Assembly (NCBI RefSeq): GCF_007474605.1
Contig: NZ_VHKL01000010.1
Coordinates: 62,001 to 126,000 of the forward strand
DNA length: 64,000 nt
From: Rhodoligotrophos appendicifer
Lineage (GTDB): Bacteria; Pseudomonadota; Alphaproteobacteria; Rhizobiales; Im1
Direction: 5' to 3'
The notes beneath the pieces are model-generated. The model ran no database searches. It was given only the letters and a program-made list of their open reading frames with translations, and was not told the DNA's origin. Shown here one piece after another: positions 33,927 through 45,166 of this stretch. Position 1 is the first letter of the stretch, and each line of letters opens with the position of its first letter. The translations under genes and the position numbers were made by a program.

Positions 33927-36195
33927 GAGCTTTTCCTTGCAGGTCGAGGTGACGGTTTTGTTGCAGCCAGAGATGGCGGTAGATCGAGCAGCGTTCGACG
34001 AGATCGTCATGCTGTCCGATATCGACGACACTGCCCCGGTCGAGAACCAGGATCTGGTCGCAATCAATCAGCGACGACAGGCGGTGCGAGACGATCACCA
34101 TGGTGCGCCCGCGCGCCATGCGCTGGAGGTTGGCGTTGATCAGGGCCTCGCTTTCGGGGTCCAAGGAAGAGGTCGCCTCATCCAGGATCAGCAGCTTCGG
34201 ATCCACGATCAGCGCGCGAGCGATGGCCAAGCGCTGGCGCTGGCCGCCAGATAGATTCGGCGAACCTTCCTGGATCCAGGTCTCGTAACCCTGCGGCAGA
34301 CGCTCGATGAACTCTTCCGCACCTGCGAGCCGCGCCGCACGCACGACGTCCTCGAAGCCAAGACCTGGACGGCCAGCGAGGATGTTGTCCTTCACCGTGC
34401 CTCGGAACAGGAAGTTCTCCTGGAGGACCGTCCCAAAGCTTTGACGGAGATGACGAAGGTTGATCTCACGAAGGTCCGTTCCGTCGAGCTTCACCGATCC
34501 CGTATAGTCCCGGTTGATGCCCATCAGCAGACGGGTGATGGTCGATTTTCCGGATCCGGAGCGGCCAACGAGGCCGAGCATCGTGCCCGGCGGAATTGAA
34601 AAACTGACCTTTTCGAGAGCCGGGATCTTCGTGCCCTCATAGGAGAAGGTGACGTCCTCAAAACTGATCGCACCCTCGAATTTCGGCCGCAGACCATGGG
34701 TCAATGCCCGCTTCTCAGTCGGCCGATTGAGCACCCAGCCGACTTGGCCCAGGGCCTCGCGGGCTTCCTGAACGTCCTGCAGCAACCGCGCCATGTTGAC
34801 CATGGGACCCGCGATGCGGCCGCCCAGCATCATGAAGCCGATGAGGCCACCCAGCGACAGAGGATCGTTAGAGGTCAGAGCGAAGTAAGCACCCAGCGCC
34901 AAGACGCCGAACTGAGTGTATTTTTCGAAGGGCATGACCAGCACCATCGGCCAGTTGCTGAGCTTGCCCATTTTCAGGTTGAGCTCCCCAACCTTGGCCA
35001 CCCTCTCGTCCCATTCCGCTCCGCGGTTGCCCTCGAGGCATAGGGATTTGATCGTGCGGATGCCGTAGATGCTCTCGACCAAGGTCGAGCCTTTTTCCGA
35101 TTCCGCCTGAACCAGCTTGCTGGTCATGCGCGCCAAAGGCCCGAGGAAAGCGAGGATGATCAGGGCGATGCAGCCGGCCGCAATGACCACGGTCCAGGCA
35201 AGAGTCGCCTCCATGTAGAACAGCACCGGCAGCAACAGCAGAACCATGGTGACATCGATGAAGGTCGTCATCATCCTGCCCGTGAGGAACTCACGGACGC
35301 GGTAGAGCTGGCTGATCTTGTAGGACAGGTCTCCCGCCTGGTTGCGCTCGAAGAAGTCGATCGGGAGCGTCATCAGCCTGTCGAAGATGGCGAGGTTCAA
35401 TCGCGTGTCGAGGCGACTGGCGAGGATGACGAGCAGCATCCGGCGCGACCAGGTGATCAACATCTCGAAGACGAGAGCGATCACCAGAACGACGACAATC
35501 AGCGTCAGGGTGTTAAGGCTATGGTACATCACCACGGTGTTGAGGGTGGTCATGATCATCAGCATGGGCAGCACGCTCAGCAAGGTGATCGTAATCGATC
35601 CGATCCCGACATCGCGCAGGATCGACTTCTCTCCCCAAACCAGTTTTGTGAGAAGCCCCAGGTTGAACTTTTCTTCTTCCTTGCCGTCGTCGCGGGCGCC
35701 GCGCACCAGGAGGGTGGCGCCATCCCAGGCGCGCGCCAGGCGCAGTTCGTCCACAGGCACCGCTGCATCACCACCGCGCTGACCCGGATCCCGCAGCAAC
35801 ACGACGCGGCGCTCAAGGTCACGGCCCACGAGCAGTGCCGCGCCGCCGTCAGTGAGTAGGAGCAGGATCGGTGCCGGGCTTTCGATGGCCAGCAATTGGC
35901 TGAAGGTGAGCCGCGCGCCTCGGGCCCAAAGGCCGGCCTGGGTGAGCCATTCAACCAAGGCAGGAGAGGAGGGGGCAGACTGGCCCTTCTCCATGCGCAC
36001 CGCCCGAGGATCAGGATCCACCCCATGGTAGCGGGCGATTGCCAGCGCCCCGACGAGGCGCTCGTGAAGGTCTTCGCTGTGGCCAGCAGCACGCGAGGGG
36101 TCCTGAGCCGTCGCCGCGATCTGAGTTGATCGCGCAAGGACCAAAGAGTCTTTGCGAGCATTGATGCGGGCCGGCGGGGAGAAACTGGAGATCAT
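33889..36195 (-). CDS. Type I secretion ABC transporter with degenerate C39-like N-terminal domain
   Basis: This 768-residue HlyB-like exporter has an N-terminal domain (about 40-165) resembling C39 peptidase (HERLVGALAIARYHGVD) but with His in place of the catalytic Cys region and no Cys at all, so it should bind rather than cut its cargo. Six membrane spans lie at about 195-470. The ATPase has Walker A GRSGSGKS (544-551), LSGGQRQRLAIAR (648-660) and LLILDEATSSLD. It follows the collagen-like gene after a strong hairpin and overlaps the adaptor gene. Since neither upstream protein has a Sec signal, they are the best cargo candidates. Confidence 0.9.
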   Translation of the reverse strand: MISSFSPPARINARKDSLVLARSTQIAATAQDPSRAAGHSEDLHERLVGALAIARYHGVDPDPRAVRMEKGQSAPSSPALVEWLTQAGLWARGARLTFSQLLAIESPAPILLLLTDGGAALLVGRDLERRVVLLRDPGQRGGDAAVPVDELRLARAWDGATLLVRGARDDGKEEEKFNLGLLTKLVWGEKSILRDVGIGSITITLLSVLPMLMIMTTLNTVVMYHSLNTLTLIVVVLVIALVFEMLITWSRRMLLVILASRLDTRLNLAIFDRLMTLPIDFFERNQAGDLSYKISQLYRVREFLTGRMMTTFIDVTMVLLLLPVLFYMEATLAWTVVIAAGCIALIILAFLGPLARMTSKLVQAESEKGSTLVESIYGIRTIKSLCLEGNRGAEWDERVAKVGELNLKMGKLSNWPMVLVMPFEKYTQFGVLALGAYFALTSNDPLSLGGLIGFMMLGGRIAGPMVNMARLLQDVQEAREALGQVGWVLNRPTEKRALTHGLRPKFEGAISFEDVTFSYEGTKIPALEKVSFSIPPGTMLGLVGRSGSGKSTITRLLMGINRDYTGSVKLDGTDLREINLRHLRQSFGTVLQENFLFRGTVKDNILAGRPGLGFEDVVRAARLAGAEEFIERLPQGYETWIQEGSPNLSGGQRQRLAIARALIVDPKLLILDEATSSLDPESEALINANLQRMARGRTMVIVSHRLSSLIDCDQILVLDRGSVVDIGQHDDLVERCSIYRHLWLQQNRHLDLQGKAHAARARTIASAS

Positions 36196-36263
36196 GTCTT
36201 GCCACTCGATGAAGGTCCCAGGCGGAACCGCGGGCAGATAGGGTTTTGGTGGAACCGAAGTGC

Positions 36264-36292
36264 GGGGAGGCCACCAACGTGGCGGCCTCCCC
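36264..36292 (-). terminator. Strong hairpin between collagen-like gene and exporter operon
   Basis: GGGGAGGCC pairs with GGCCTCCCC and an inner CCAC/GTGG can also pair around CAAC. It starts 18 bases after the collagen-like stop and has no T-run. It may partly terminate transcription so that structural protein is made in excess over exporter, or stabilise the upstream mRNA. Confidence 0.6.
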
Positions 36293-36309
36293 GGCCTAGT
36301 TTCGGACGA

Positions 36310-38168
<1,859 letters not shown>

Positions 38169-38931
38169 GTTTTCCCTGTTATGTGCGCGAGAAAGAGCCT
38201 GCCGTTGAGACGGCGAGGCGATTGGCGGCCCGCGCGCTTTACGGGATCACCAGAGCAAGAGGCACGCGTGCGCCCCAGCTTGATTACGGGGAGCCATACG
38301 AGCCTGAGTTTTGAGAAGTAAATTTAGAGACAATTTTATTATTTTTTGTATTACCGAATGCTGCGGTCAGTTATAATAGCTTTGAGAGGCGTAACTAGCC
38401 GCATTACGGCGGGATTTATAGAAGTGCGCCGAATTAATCTCAACGTATAGTACCGGAAAATACTCATACTACTTTTTCTTATTTATTCATTTTTATCCAA
38501 ATATTCAAATACCTGAACTACAGATTATGGTTTAAATATTATTCCCAAGGCAGCCTTGTGGATGCCTCAAATGTGTAACAATCTGAGACGTTGCTTCTCG
38601 TGCCGACATGATTTGGATGAAGCCTAACGAAAGGCCGAAGCAACATCGTCTTCAGGATTCGTTTCCTCCTCAGATGTTTAACACGCGAATCTCAACCAAA
38701 ACGCGAGTTCCCCACAGCGATTTTTGCCCTGAACCGTCATTCGGTGGTTTAACCATGCTCCGGCCGTTCGCCGGGTGAATTGATTGCGAGCCGGGAGCGA
38801 CCTGCACGGGGATCGGAAGATACGTAGACCGGAGGCTCGCAGCAGCATGAGTCAATTATCCCCGCGGCGCGAAAACCCATGGTAGCGTGCTGTTGCCCCT
38901 TCGTTTCAGGCGTAACTCTAAGGGAAGAAGA
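38169..38931. other. 763-base intergenic region, A+T-rich in the middle
   Basis: This is the largest gap in the window and it separates the collagen locus from the divergent hybrid kinase gene. Bases 38320-38540 are far richer in A+T than the flanks and should hold the locus promoter. Short open frames here have no ribosome sites or coding character. An imperfect inverted repeat lies at 38354-38409. I found no convincing tRNA, small RNA or insertion-sequence end. Confidence 0.6.
38354..38409. repeat. Imperfect inverted repeat in the A+T-rich intergenic region
   Basis: CCGAATGCTGCGGTCAGTTA (38354-38373) pairs imperfectly with TAACTAGCCGCATTACGG (38392-38409), with TAACT/AGTTA and CCGC/GCGG exact. 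The 18-base spacer holds TATAATAG. It may be an operator around a promoter or a leader hairpin. Confidence 0.4.
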
Positions 38932-41730
38932 ATGACACGCGATCCAACGCGTCTGATCACAGCCGCAGCGTCGGTCAGCGCCGAAGCAATCCCGGGCGGC
39001 GCCGATCGACGCGTGGCCGTTGGACCACGGCGTGCCGCGCCGCGCGATGTCGTCCTTTCCGACCTCTGCCTCCAGCTGGTCATGGCGCATCATGCGCCGG
39101 CAGCGGTTCTCATCGACCGTCATCACGAGTGCCTCTATTCCATGGGCCCGACGGATCGCTATCTTCGGATCGCTCCAGGATTTCCCACCCACGATCTCCT
39201 GGCATCCGTGGCGCCTGAACTGCGCACTGAGCTTAGATGGGCCATCCATCAGGCTCTGGAAACCGGCGTCCCGGTCCAAGTCAACGGCGCCACCCGGACC
39301 TCCAAAGAGGGCGCGAGCGTGGCTTTCGATGTCATCATCAGGCCCGTGGTGCATATGGGCAACGACGTTCTGTTCATCTGCTTTGTCGATTCAGCCGCTC
39401 CCGCTTCCGATCAGCGCCGCAGATCGTTGCCAGGAGACGGTTCGCAGACTGCACAGCTCGAGGGAGAACTGACCGCTTCCAAGGATGAGCTGACCGCGCT
39501 CAACGGCCAGCTGCTCGACATGCTGGATCGGCAACGGACGACGTTCGACGATCTCCAGAACGTGCTTTACAGCACCGATGTCGCGACGATCTTCCTCGAT
39601 GCCGAGATGACGATCCGGTTCTTCACGCCCGCAACCACGGCTTTGTTCCGTGTGTTGCCAGGAGATGTGGGGAGGCCCCTCGCCGATCTCACTTCCTTCG
39701 CGGAGGATGGGTCCCTGCTTGCAGACGCCAGGGCAGTCGTCTTGAACTCCACGCCGCTTGAAAGTGACGTGGAAGGGCGAAGCGGCGCTTGGTTTGCCCG
39801 GCGCATCGTGCCGTTCCGAGCGCACGATGGTGAGGTTGGAGGCGTCGTCATCACCTTTATCGACATCACCGATCAAAAGCGGATCTCAGTTGCGCTGGAG
39901 GATGCAAAACAGCGGGCCGAACTTGCAAATCTTGCCAAGTCGCGGTTCCTCGCCTCCGCGAGCCACGACCTGCGCCAGCCGCTGCAAACGTTGGCCCTTC
40001 TCCAATCGCTTCTGGCGAGAACCGTCCAAGGCGAGAAAGCACTGAAGCTCGTCGCCAAGATCGACGAGACAATCGACACCATGTCGGGAATGCTGAACGC
40101 GCTGCTCGACATAAACCAGATCGAAGCGGGCACCGTGCATGCCCGTTTCGTCGAGTTTCCCATCGACGACGTGCTTCGGCGAATGCACGACGAATTCGCC
40201 TATCAGGCCGAAGCACAGGCCCTCGTCCTGCGGGTCGTGCCATGCGGTCTCTGGATCACGAGCGATCCCCGTCTGCTCGAGCAGATGATCCGCAATCTCG
40301 TCTCAAACGCCCTGAAATACACCAAACACGGCAAAGTTCTTCTGGGCTGCCGGCGGCATGAGGATCGCTTGAGCATTGAAGTCTGGGACACGGGCGTCGG
40401 CATCGAAGAAGCGGATCTCCAGACGATCTTCCAGGAGTATTATCAGATCGACAATCCGGACCGCGCTCCGAGCCACGGCTTGGGCCTCGGACTCGCGATC
40501 GTCGATCGGCTCGGAACACTGATGGGCCACAAGGTGCACGCCCGCTCCACCCCCGGCCGCGGGTCGGCGTTCAGCATCGAGGTAAGGCTGTCCGATTCAG
40601 CCTTGGCGCCCAGGGTCGCGGATTTGCCCTTCAAGGATGAACCTGCCGAGGTGCGATCAGGGACTGCGCGAAACATACTCCTGGTGGAGGACGATCCAGA
40701 AGTCCGCACCCTGCTCAAGCACCTCCTTACAGAGGACGGTTATGACGTGACGGCAGCTCCTGATGGAGTTGCGGCGATGGGCCTGGTCGCAGGCGGAACC
40801 ACCGACCCCGATCTTCTCCTCTGCGACTACAACCTGCCAAACGATCTAAACGGGGTACAGATTGCCGCAAAACTCCGCAAAAAATTGAAGCGAAACCTGC
40901 CCACGATCATCCTGACGGGTGACATTTCGACGGATGCGCTGCGAAACATCGCTCGGGAGGACTTCGTCCAGCTTAACAAGCCCGTCAAGATCGAGGAGAT
41001 GACGGAGGCCATTCGAGCCCTCCTCGCGGTTCCGGCGCCGCTCCAATCTGCTCCGCTCACCACCGGTGATGACGTTCATCTCCTGGACGGTCCCGTGATC
41101 TTCGTCGTGGACGATGATCCCAATGTGCGGGAGAGTCTCCGTCTGACCCTCGAGGATGATGGTCGCAACGTCGAAGACTTCGCCTCCTGCGAGGCTTTTC
41201 TGAAGGCGTTTTCGCCGGGACGCGAGGGTTTGCTCCTCGTGGATGCCCATCTTCCGGGAATGAGCGGCCTGGCTTTGCTTCAGCGACTGCACGAGATCGA
41301 CCAGCGCCTGCCGGCGATCATGATCACCGGCACAAGCGATGTGGCAACGGCGGTCCAGGCAATGAGGTGCGGCGCATCGGACTTCATCGAGAAGCCGGTG
41401 GGACGCATGGAATTGCTCGCGAGCGTGAAGAGGGCCCTCACCGGGCCGGCAGACTCAAAGGCGCGCCTCGCCTGGCAGGAGACATCGACGACGACAATCG
41501 AGGGCCTGACGCCCCGTCAGCTCGAGATCATGGAGATGGTTCTCGCCGGTCATCCGAGCAAGAACATTGCAGTGGATCTTGGCATCAGCCAGCGCACCGT
41601 CGAAAGTCATCGAGCGTCGATCATGAAGAAGACCGGTTCGAAGTCGCTCCCAGCACTCGCGCGTCTCGCGCTCGCGGCACAATGGAATGTTCGGGATGTG
41701 AAGCAGACTTCTAAAAAATCCGCCACTTAG
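38932..41730 (+). CDS. Hybrid sensor kinase with two receivers and a LuxR/FixJ-type DNA-binding output
   Basis: This 932-residue one-protein phosphorelay starts with two PAS-type regions, about 45-155 (APAAVLIDRHHECLYSMGPTDRYL) and 200-315 (DLQNVLYSTDVATIFLDAEMTIRFFTP). These match the PAS segments found in CheB-CheR-PAS hybrid proteins, but the CheB/CheR enzymes are absent. Then come a HisKA domain (His345 in SASHDLRQPLQTL), an ATPase domain (GLGLGLAIVDRLG), receiver 1 (VEDDPEV, LLCDYNLP), receiver 2 (VVDDDPNVRESL, LLVDAHLPGMSG), and a LuxR helix-turn-helix (LTPRQLEIMEMVLAGHPSKNIA). Receiver 2 plus HTH equals a FixJ-type regulator. AGGGAAGAAGA precedes the ATG. It is divergent from the collagen locus across 763 bases, so it could control it. 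Confidence 0.88.
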   Translation: MTRDPTRLITAAASVSAEAIPGGADRRVAVGPRRAAPRDVVLSDLCLQLVMAHHAPAAVLIDRHHECLYSMGPTDRYLRIAPGFPTHDLLASVAPELRTELRWAIHQALETGVPVQVNGATRTSKEGASVAFDVIIRPVVHMGNDVLFICFVDSAAPASDQRRRSLPGDGSQTAQLEGELTASKDELTALNGQLLDMLDRQRTTFDDLQNVLYSTDVATIFLDAEMTIRFFTPATTALFRVLPGDVGRPLADLTSFAEDGSLLADARAVVLNSTPLESDVEGRSGAWFARRIVPFRAHDGEVGGVVITFIDITDQKRISVALEDAKQRAELANLAKSRFLASASHDLRQPLQTLALLQSLLARTVQGEKALKLVAKIDETIDTMSGMLNALLDINQIEAGTVHARFVEFPIDDVLRRMHDEFAYQAEAQALVLRVVPCGLWITSDPRLLEQMIRNLVSNALKYTKHGKVLLGCRRHEDRLSIEVWDTGVGIEEADLQTIFQEYYQIDNPDRAPSHGLGLGLAIVDRLGTLMGHKVHARSTPGRGSAFSIEVRLSDSALAPRVADLPFKDEPAEVRSGTARNILLVEDDPEVRTLLKHLLTEDGYDVTAAPDGVAAMGLVAGGTTDPDLLLCDYNLPNDLNGVQIAAKLRKKLKRNLPTIILTGDISTDALRNIAREDFVQLNKPVKIEEMTEAIRALLAVPAPLQSAPLTTGDDVHLLDGPVIFVVDDDPNVRESLRLTLEDDGRNVEDFASCEAFLKAFSPGREGLLLVDAHLPGMSGLALLQRLHEIDQRLPAIMITGTSDVATAVQAMRCGASDFIEKPVGRMELLASVKRALTGPADSKARLAWQETSTTTIEGLTPRQLEIMEMVLAGHPSKNIAVDLGISQRTVESHRASIMKKTGSKSLPALARLALAAQWNVRDVKQTSKKSAT

Positions 41731-41790
41731 CTCAACGGATCGCGCGCAGGCTTGGCGCTGCGCACGATCCAGAAGTTCGACCACATCGAC

Positions 41791-42546
41791 TTAGAACTTG
41801 AAGTTCATACCGACTCGTACGGTTTGAGCGGTGTGCTTCACGGTCGGATCCTCGTTGAAGTCACCGTTGTAGAAACCGGAATATTTCGACTTTCCGAGAT
41901 CGACGTAGAGATACTCGACTTTCGCCGTCAAGTTGTCGGTAAAGGCATATTCGAGGCCCGCACCAGCAGCCCATCCCCATTTCGTGTCGGAGCCGGAATA
42001 CCCGTAGTCAAACCCGGCGTCGAAATCGTCCTCATATTTCTCGGAGACTTTGGTCTTTCCATAGGCCGCACCACCGGTCCCATACACCAGGACACGGTCG
42101 AAAGCGTAGCCTAACCGACCACGAATGGTCCCAAACCATTCAAGTTCGGATTTGTACCGGTAGTCACCAAAAGCGTCAGAGTCCTTGGCGGTCCCCTCGA
42201 TGTCGGTCCACTGGAAATCAGCCTCGGCACCGATCACGACGTTGTTAAAGAACTGGTAGTTGTATCCGATCTGAGCACCGCCGAGGAAACCATCGCCATT
42301 CGGGCTGAAGGTGTAATCCCCTTTATCGAACGGAGGCTCGCAGATGCACCCAGGAAAGTTCTGGTCGTGGTCCGACCACCCATAACCGACGTTTCCGCCG
42401 ATATAAATCCCGGTCCAGACAAACGCCAGCGGGACGATGGGCGCTTCGACGTACGGAGCTTCGACTGGGTAGGACAGGTCGGCTGCGACAGCGGCAGATG
42501 TAAAACCAAATGCTGCAAGGCAGCTTGCAAGAATAATTTTCTTCAT
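41791..42546 (-). CDS. Omp25/31-type outer membrane beta-barrel protein
   Basis: This 251-residue protein has a cleavable signal (MKKIILASCLAAFGFTSAAVAA) followed by alternating beta strands and the family marks WTGIYIGGNVGYGW, GGAQIGYNYQF, GAEADFQW, GRLGYAFDRVLVYGTGGAAYG and YVDLG. It ends in Phe, as most outer-membrane barrels do. These eight-stranded proteins of Rhizobiales give envelope stability and surface exposure. A possible hairpin (CCAGCGAC/GTCGCTGG, 42557-42599) lies in its leader. Confidence 0.9.
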   Translation of the reverse strand: MKKIILASCLAAFGFTSAAVAADLSYPVEAPYVEAPIVPLAFVWTGIYIGGNVGYGWSDHDQNFPGCICEPPFDKGDYTFSPNGDGFLGGAQIGYNYQFFNNVVIGAEADFQWTDIEGTAKDSDAFGDYRYKSELEWFGTIRGRLGYAFDRVLVYGTGGAAYGKTKVSEKYEDDFDAGFDYGYSGSDTKWGWAAGAGLEYAFTDNLTAKVEYLYVDLGKSKYSGFYNGDFNEDPTVKHTAQTVRVGMNFKF

Positions 42547-43007
42547 ATTCTTCTACTCCAGCGACACGAGTGATAACTATGTCGATGCGGAGTCGCTGGT
42601 GATAGTGCATTTGCGCAACACAACCGTATTTTTAGGGAAAATCTCGCAAATCGCCCTGACGGATTTTCCTTCCATTTCTTTGAGTCGCGCGCCACAAAAA
42701 ATCGATAACAGTCTCTTTACGCTGATCAATTTGCTTATTTCGCAAACTTGTAGCACATGTACATACACATCATTCTCCGTCTCTGGCCGCTTGGCTGCTT
42801 AGGCGTGTCAAGGGGGAAGATCGGAGTTTTCGTGGATCAGGAGCTGAAGTTGACCGCCCATCCGGGCGATTCGCCCAGCCCTTTGGTCTGGACCTCTCGC
42901 TCACCTCCCCGGTGTCCGCGCGCAGTGAAAATTGTCAGGTGCCGCTAGATCGACTGCTGTAAGAAGCGCCTGCAGATGATGAACACATAACTGCGACGGG
43001 AGACGCA
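42547..43007. other. 461-base divergent intergenic region
   Basis: This region holds the promoters of the outer-membrane protein gene (minus) and the MATE gene (plus). The half next to the outer-membrane gene is A+T-richer and contains the 8-base inverted repeat at 42557-42564/42592-42599, which would fold in the mRNA leader. No gene or mobile-element end was recognised. Confidence 0.6.
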
Positions 43008-44453
43008 ATGACGGGGCGTTCCTCGATCGCCGAAGGATGGGCTTCACCCTTGCCGATGCGTCAAGACGTGCTCGCGGAAAGCAAGTCGATGATCCGACTG
43101 GCCCTTCCACTCGTCGTCACCAATGTCGCGCAGATCGCGTTGACAACCACTTCGCTGGCCATGGTCGGGCGCCTCGGTGCAGACCAACTGGCCGCCGCTG
43201 CGCTTGCCATCACCCTCTACACGACGCTCATGCTTTTCTGTCTCGGCATTCTCACTGCAACAATGCCGATGCTTGCTCAGGCGCTCAGCCGGGGAGAGAT
43301 GGGTGCGGGCCAGATCCGGTCCATCGTCGCGCAGGGCTTCTGGTCTGCGCTTTTCCTCTGCGTGCCCATCTGGCTGCTCCTGTGGAACAGTGAAAGTCTT
43401 CTGATCCTTCTCGGCCAGCCACCAGCACTGGCAGCGCAGGCTTCCGGCATGATGCATTGGCTGCAGTGGTCATTGCTCCCCTATTTGGCCTATCTCGTCT
43501 GCCGATCGTTCCTCGCAACAATCGAGCGACCCGGCTGGACACTCGTGGTCGTGGGCGTCGCGCTCATCGTCAACCTGACGGTGGGATCCAGCCTGATCTT
43601 TGGTTACTTCGGTCCGGCCTATGGCCTCCGCGGCGCCGCCATGGGCCTGCTTGTTTCCAACTGCTGCATGCTGGCGGGCATGCTTTTGCTGCTCTCCTTC
43701 CATAAGGATTTCAAACGATACGAGCTCGTGTCGCGAGTCCCGCGCCCCGACCGGGCTCTTCTGGGAAAAATGTGGCGCCTTGGGCTCCCCATGGGGATCA
43801 CCATCGGCCTCGAATCCTCGATCTTCTATGCTGCAGCCAACATGATGGGAATCATTGGGCCCGCTTCTCTTGCTGCCCACGCCGCCGTGACGCAGATTAC
43901 AGCCTTGTTCTTCATGGTGCCCATCGGGGTGGGTCAGGCGGCAACAATCCGAGTCGGACTTGCTTTCGGAGCCGGAAGAATTGCCGCATTGAAGCGGGCT
44001 GGCTGGGTCGCATACGCACTGGGAGCCGGCGTCATGATCATCTATGCCGCTGCCATTCTTTGTGCTCCGGTTCTCTTCCTGTCAGCGTTTCTGGACGTTT
44101 CAGCGGATCGAAACGCCGCGGCATTCGCCGTCGCCCAACAACTGCTCGTCATCGCTGCTTTCTTCGCCGTTGCCGATGGAATCCAGGTGGTCTGCATCGG
44201 CATGCTCCGCGGCCTGCATGATTCCAAAGTGCCGATGTATATCGCCTTGATTGGATATTGGGGTTTGGCGCTACCCTTGGGCGCCGTCTTGGCGTTCCAT
44301 TATCAGCTTGCCGGTGTCGGCGTATGGATCGGGCTTGCGGTTGGTTTGACACTGGTTGCGATCCTCGTGACGTATCGCTGGATCACAATGACCAGGCGCT
44401 TGATCGAGGGACCCAAAGGCTCGTTTGCCAGTGCAACGGCGGTCGACGGCTGA
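43008..44453 (+). CDS. MATE-family multidrug/metabolite exporter
   Basis: This 481-residue inner-membrane exporter has about twelve spans in two homologous halves. LALPLVVTNVAQIALTTTSLAMVGRLG and IALTIYTTLM-like openings plus FMVPIGVGQAATIRVGLAFGAG in the second half are NorM hallmarks. It would expel cationic compounds using Na+ or H+. GGGAG lies five bases before the ATG. It stands alone between an outer-membrane gene and a convergent membrane-protein gene. The substrate cannot be read from sequence. Confidence 0.9.
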   Translation: MTGRSSIAEGWASPLPMRQDVLAESKSMIRLALPLVVTNVAQIALTTTSLAMVGRLGADQLAAAALAITLYTTLMLFCLGILTATMPMLAQALSRGEMGAGQIRSIVAQGFWSALFLCVPIWLLLWNSESLLILLGQPPALAAQASGMMHWLQWSLLPYLAYLVCRSFLATIERPGWTLVVVGVALIVNLTVGSSLIFGYFGPAYGLRGAAMGLLVSNCCMLAGMLLLLSFHKDFKRYELVSRVPRPDRALLGKMWRLGLPMGITIGLESSIFYAAANMMGIIGPASLAAHAAVTQITALFFMVPIGVGQAATIRVGLAFGAGRIAALKRAGWVAYALGAGVMIIYAAAILCAPVLFLSAFLDVSADRNAAAFAVAQQLLVIAAFFAVADGIQVVCIGMLRGLHDSKVPMYIALIGYWGLALPLGAVLAFHYQLAGVGVWIGLAVGLTLVAILVTYRWITMTRRLIEGPKGSFASATAVDG

Positions 44454-44482
44454 GGCCGGCGACGGGTCGGCGACCCTGGGAG

Positions 44483-45166
44483 TCAGGGGCGTCGGTTTTG
44501 CACTCGAGCGTTGTCGAGCAGGATCATCAGCGGTGCCAAGAGGGCGATCGCGAGCCGCGTCCAAGCGGCCACAGTCTCTCCCATCGTCCACAGGGTTGCG
44601 GCGCTGAGGAGGCACCATAGGACAGGGACCGGCATCAACAGGAGCAACGCCCTGCCCCGAAGCATCAGGATCACGCCCAGCGTACCGAAGGCCGTTGGAT
44701 CGGGCGCCATGCCGAAGAGCTCCGATGCCATCACGCCACGGCCCTGCCAGGCAGCCAGAAGCGGAAAACCCAGGATCGCAAAGGCCAACACGCCAAAGCC
44801 GACCCACGCGGCCGGGCGCGAGAGATCAAAGGTCACCGGCACATACCGACAGGCCGCCGCGAAGAGCAGAAGACCTTCGACCATGAAGATTGGCGCTAAA
44901 TAAGCAGCTGCCCAGTTTATCGTCGCGTATCGTGTCCAGAAAAAGAGATAGGCGACCAGTATCCAGATCATCGCCAGTAAGAAGGACACTGCTCTTGCTG
45001 ACGATGGCCTTTGCCAGAGCGACAGGATGAGGATGATTACTCCCACCGCGATCATCAATGCCGGCAACGGCCACAGCGACGCATTCTGAAGCTCGAACAT
45101 CCGCCAATAAACGCGCGGCGAGAAGAGCAGGAAATCCTCCGGCCGATACGTCCACCATTCGGACAT
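44483..45166 (-). CDS. DUF6064-like membrane protein
   Basis: This 227-residue protein has six or seven hydrophobic helices and the characteristic start MSEWWTYRPEDFLLFSPRVYWRMFEL, which I associate with the DUF6064 family. The function is unknown. Its start codon overlaps the stop of the aldo/keto reductase (TGATG), so the two are translationally coupled. A quinone- or substrate-linked membrane partner for that exported reductase is one guess. Confidence 0.7.
   Translation of the reverse strand: MSEWWTYRPEDFLLFSPRVYWRMFELQNASLWPLPALMIAVGVIILILSLWQRPSSARAVSFLLAMIWILVAYLFFWTRYATINWAAAYLAPIFMVEGLLLFAAACRYVPVTFDLSRPAAWVGFGVLAFAILGFPLLAAWQGRGVMASELFGMAPDPTAFGTLGVILMLRGRALLLLMPVPVLWCLLSAATLWTMGETVAAWTRLAIALLAPLMILLDNARVQNRRP

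Noticed and set aside
38670-38855. Short minus-strand open frame in the large intergenic region
   Set aside because: No ribosome site, no recognisable sequence features and poor position relative to the kinase start.
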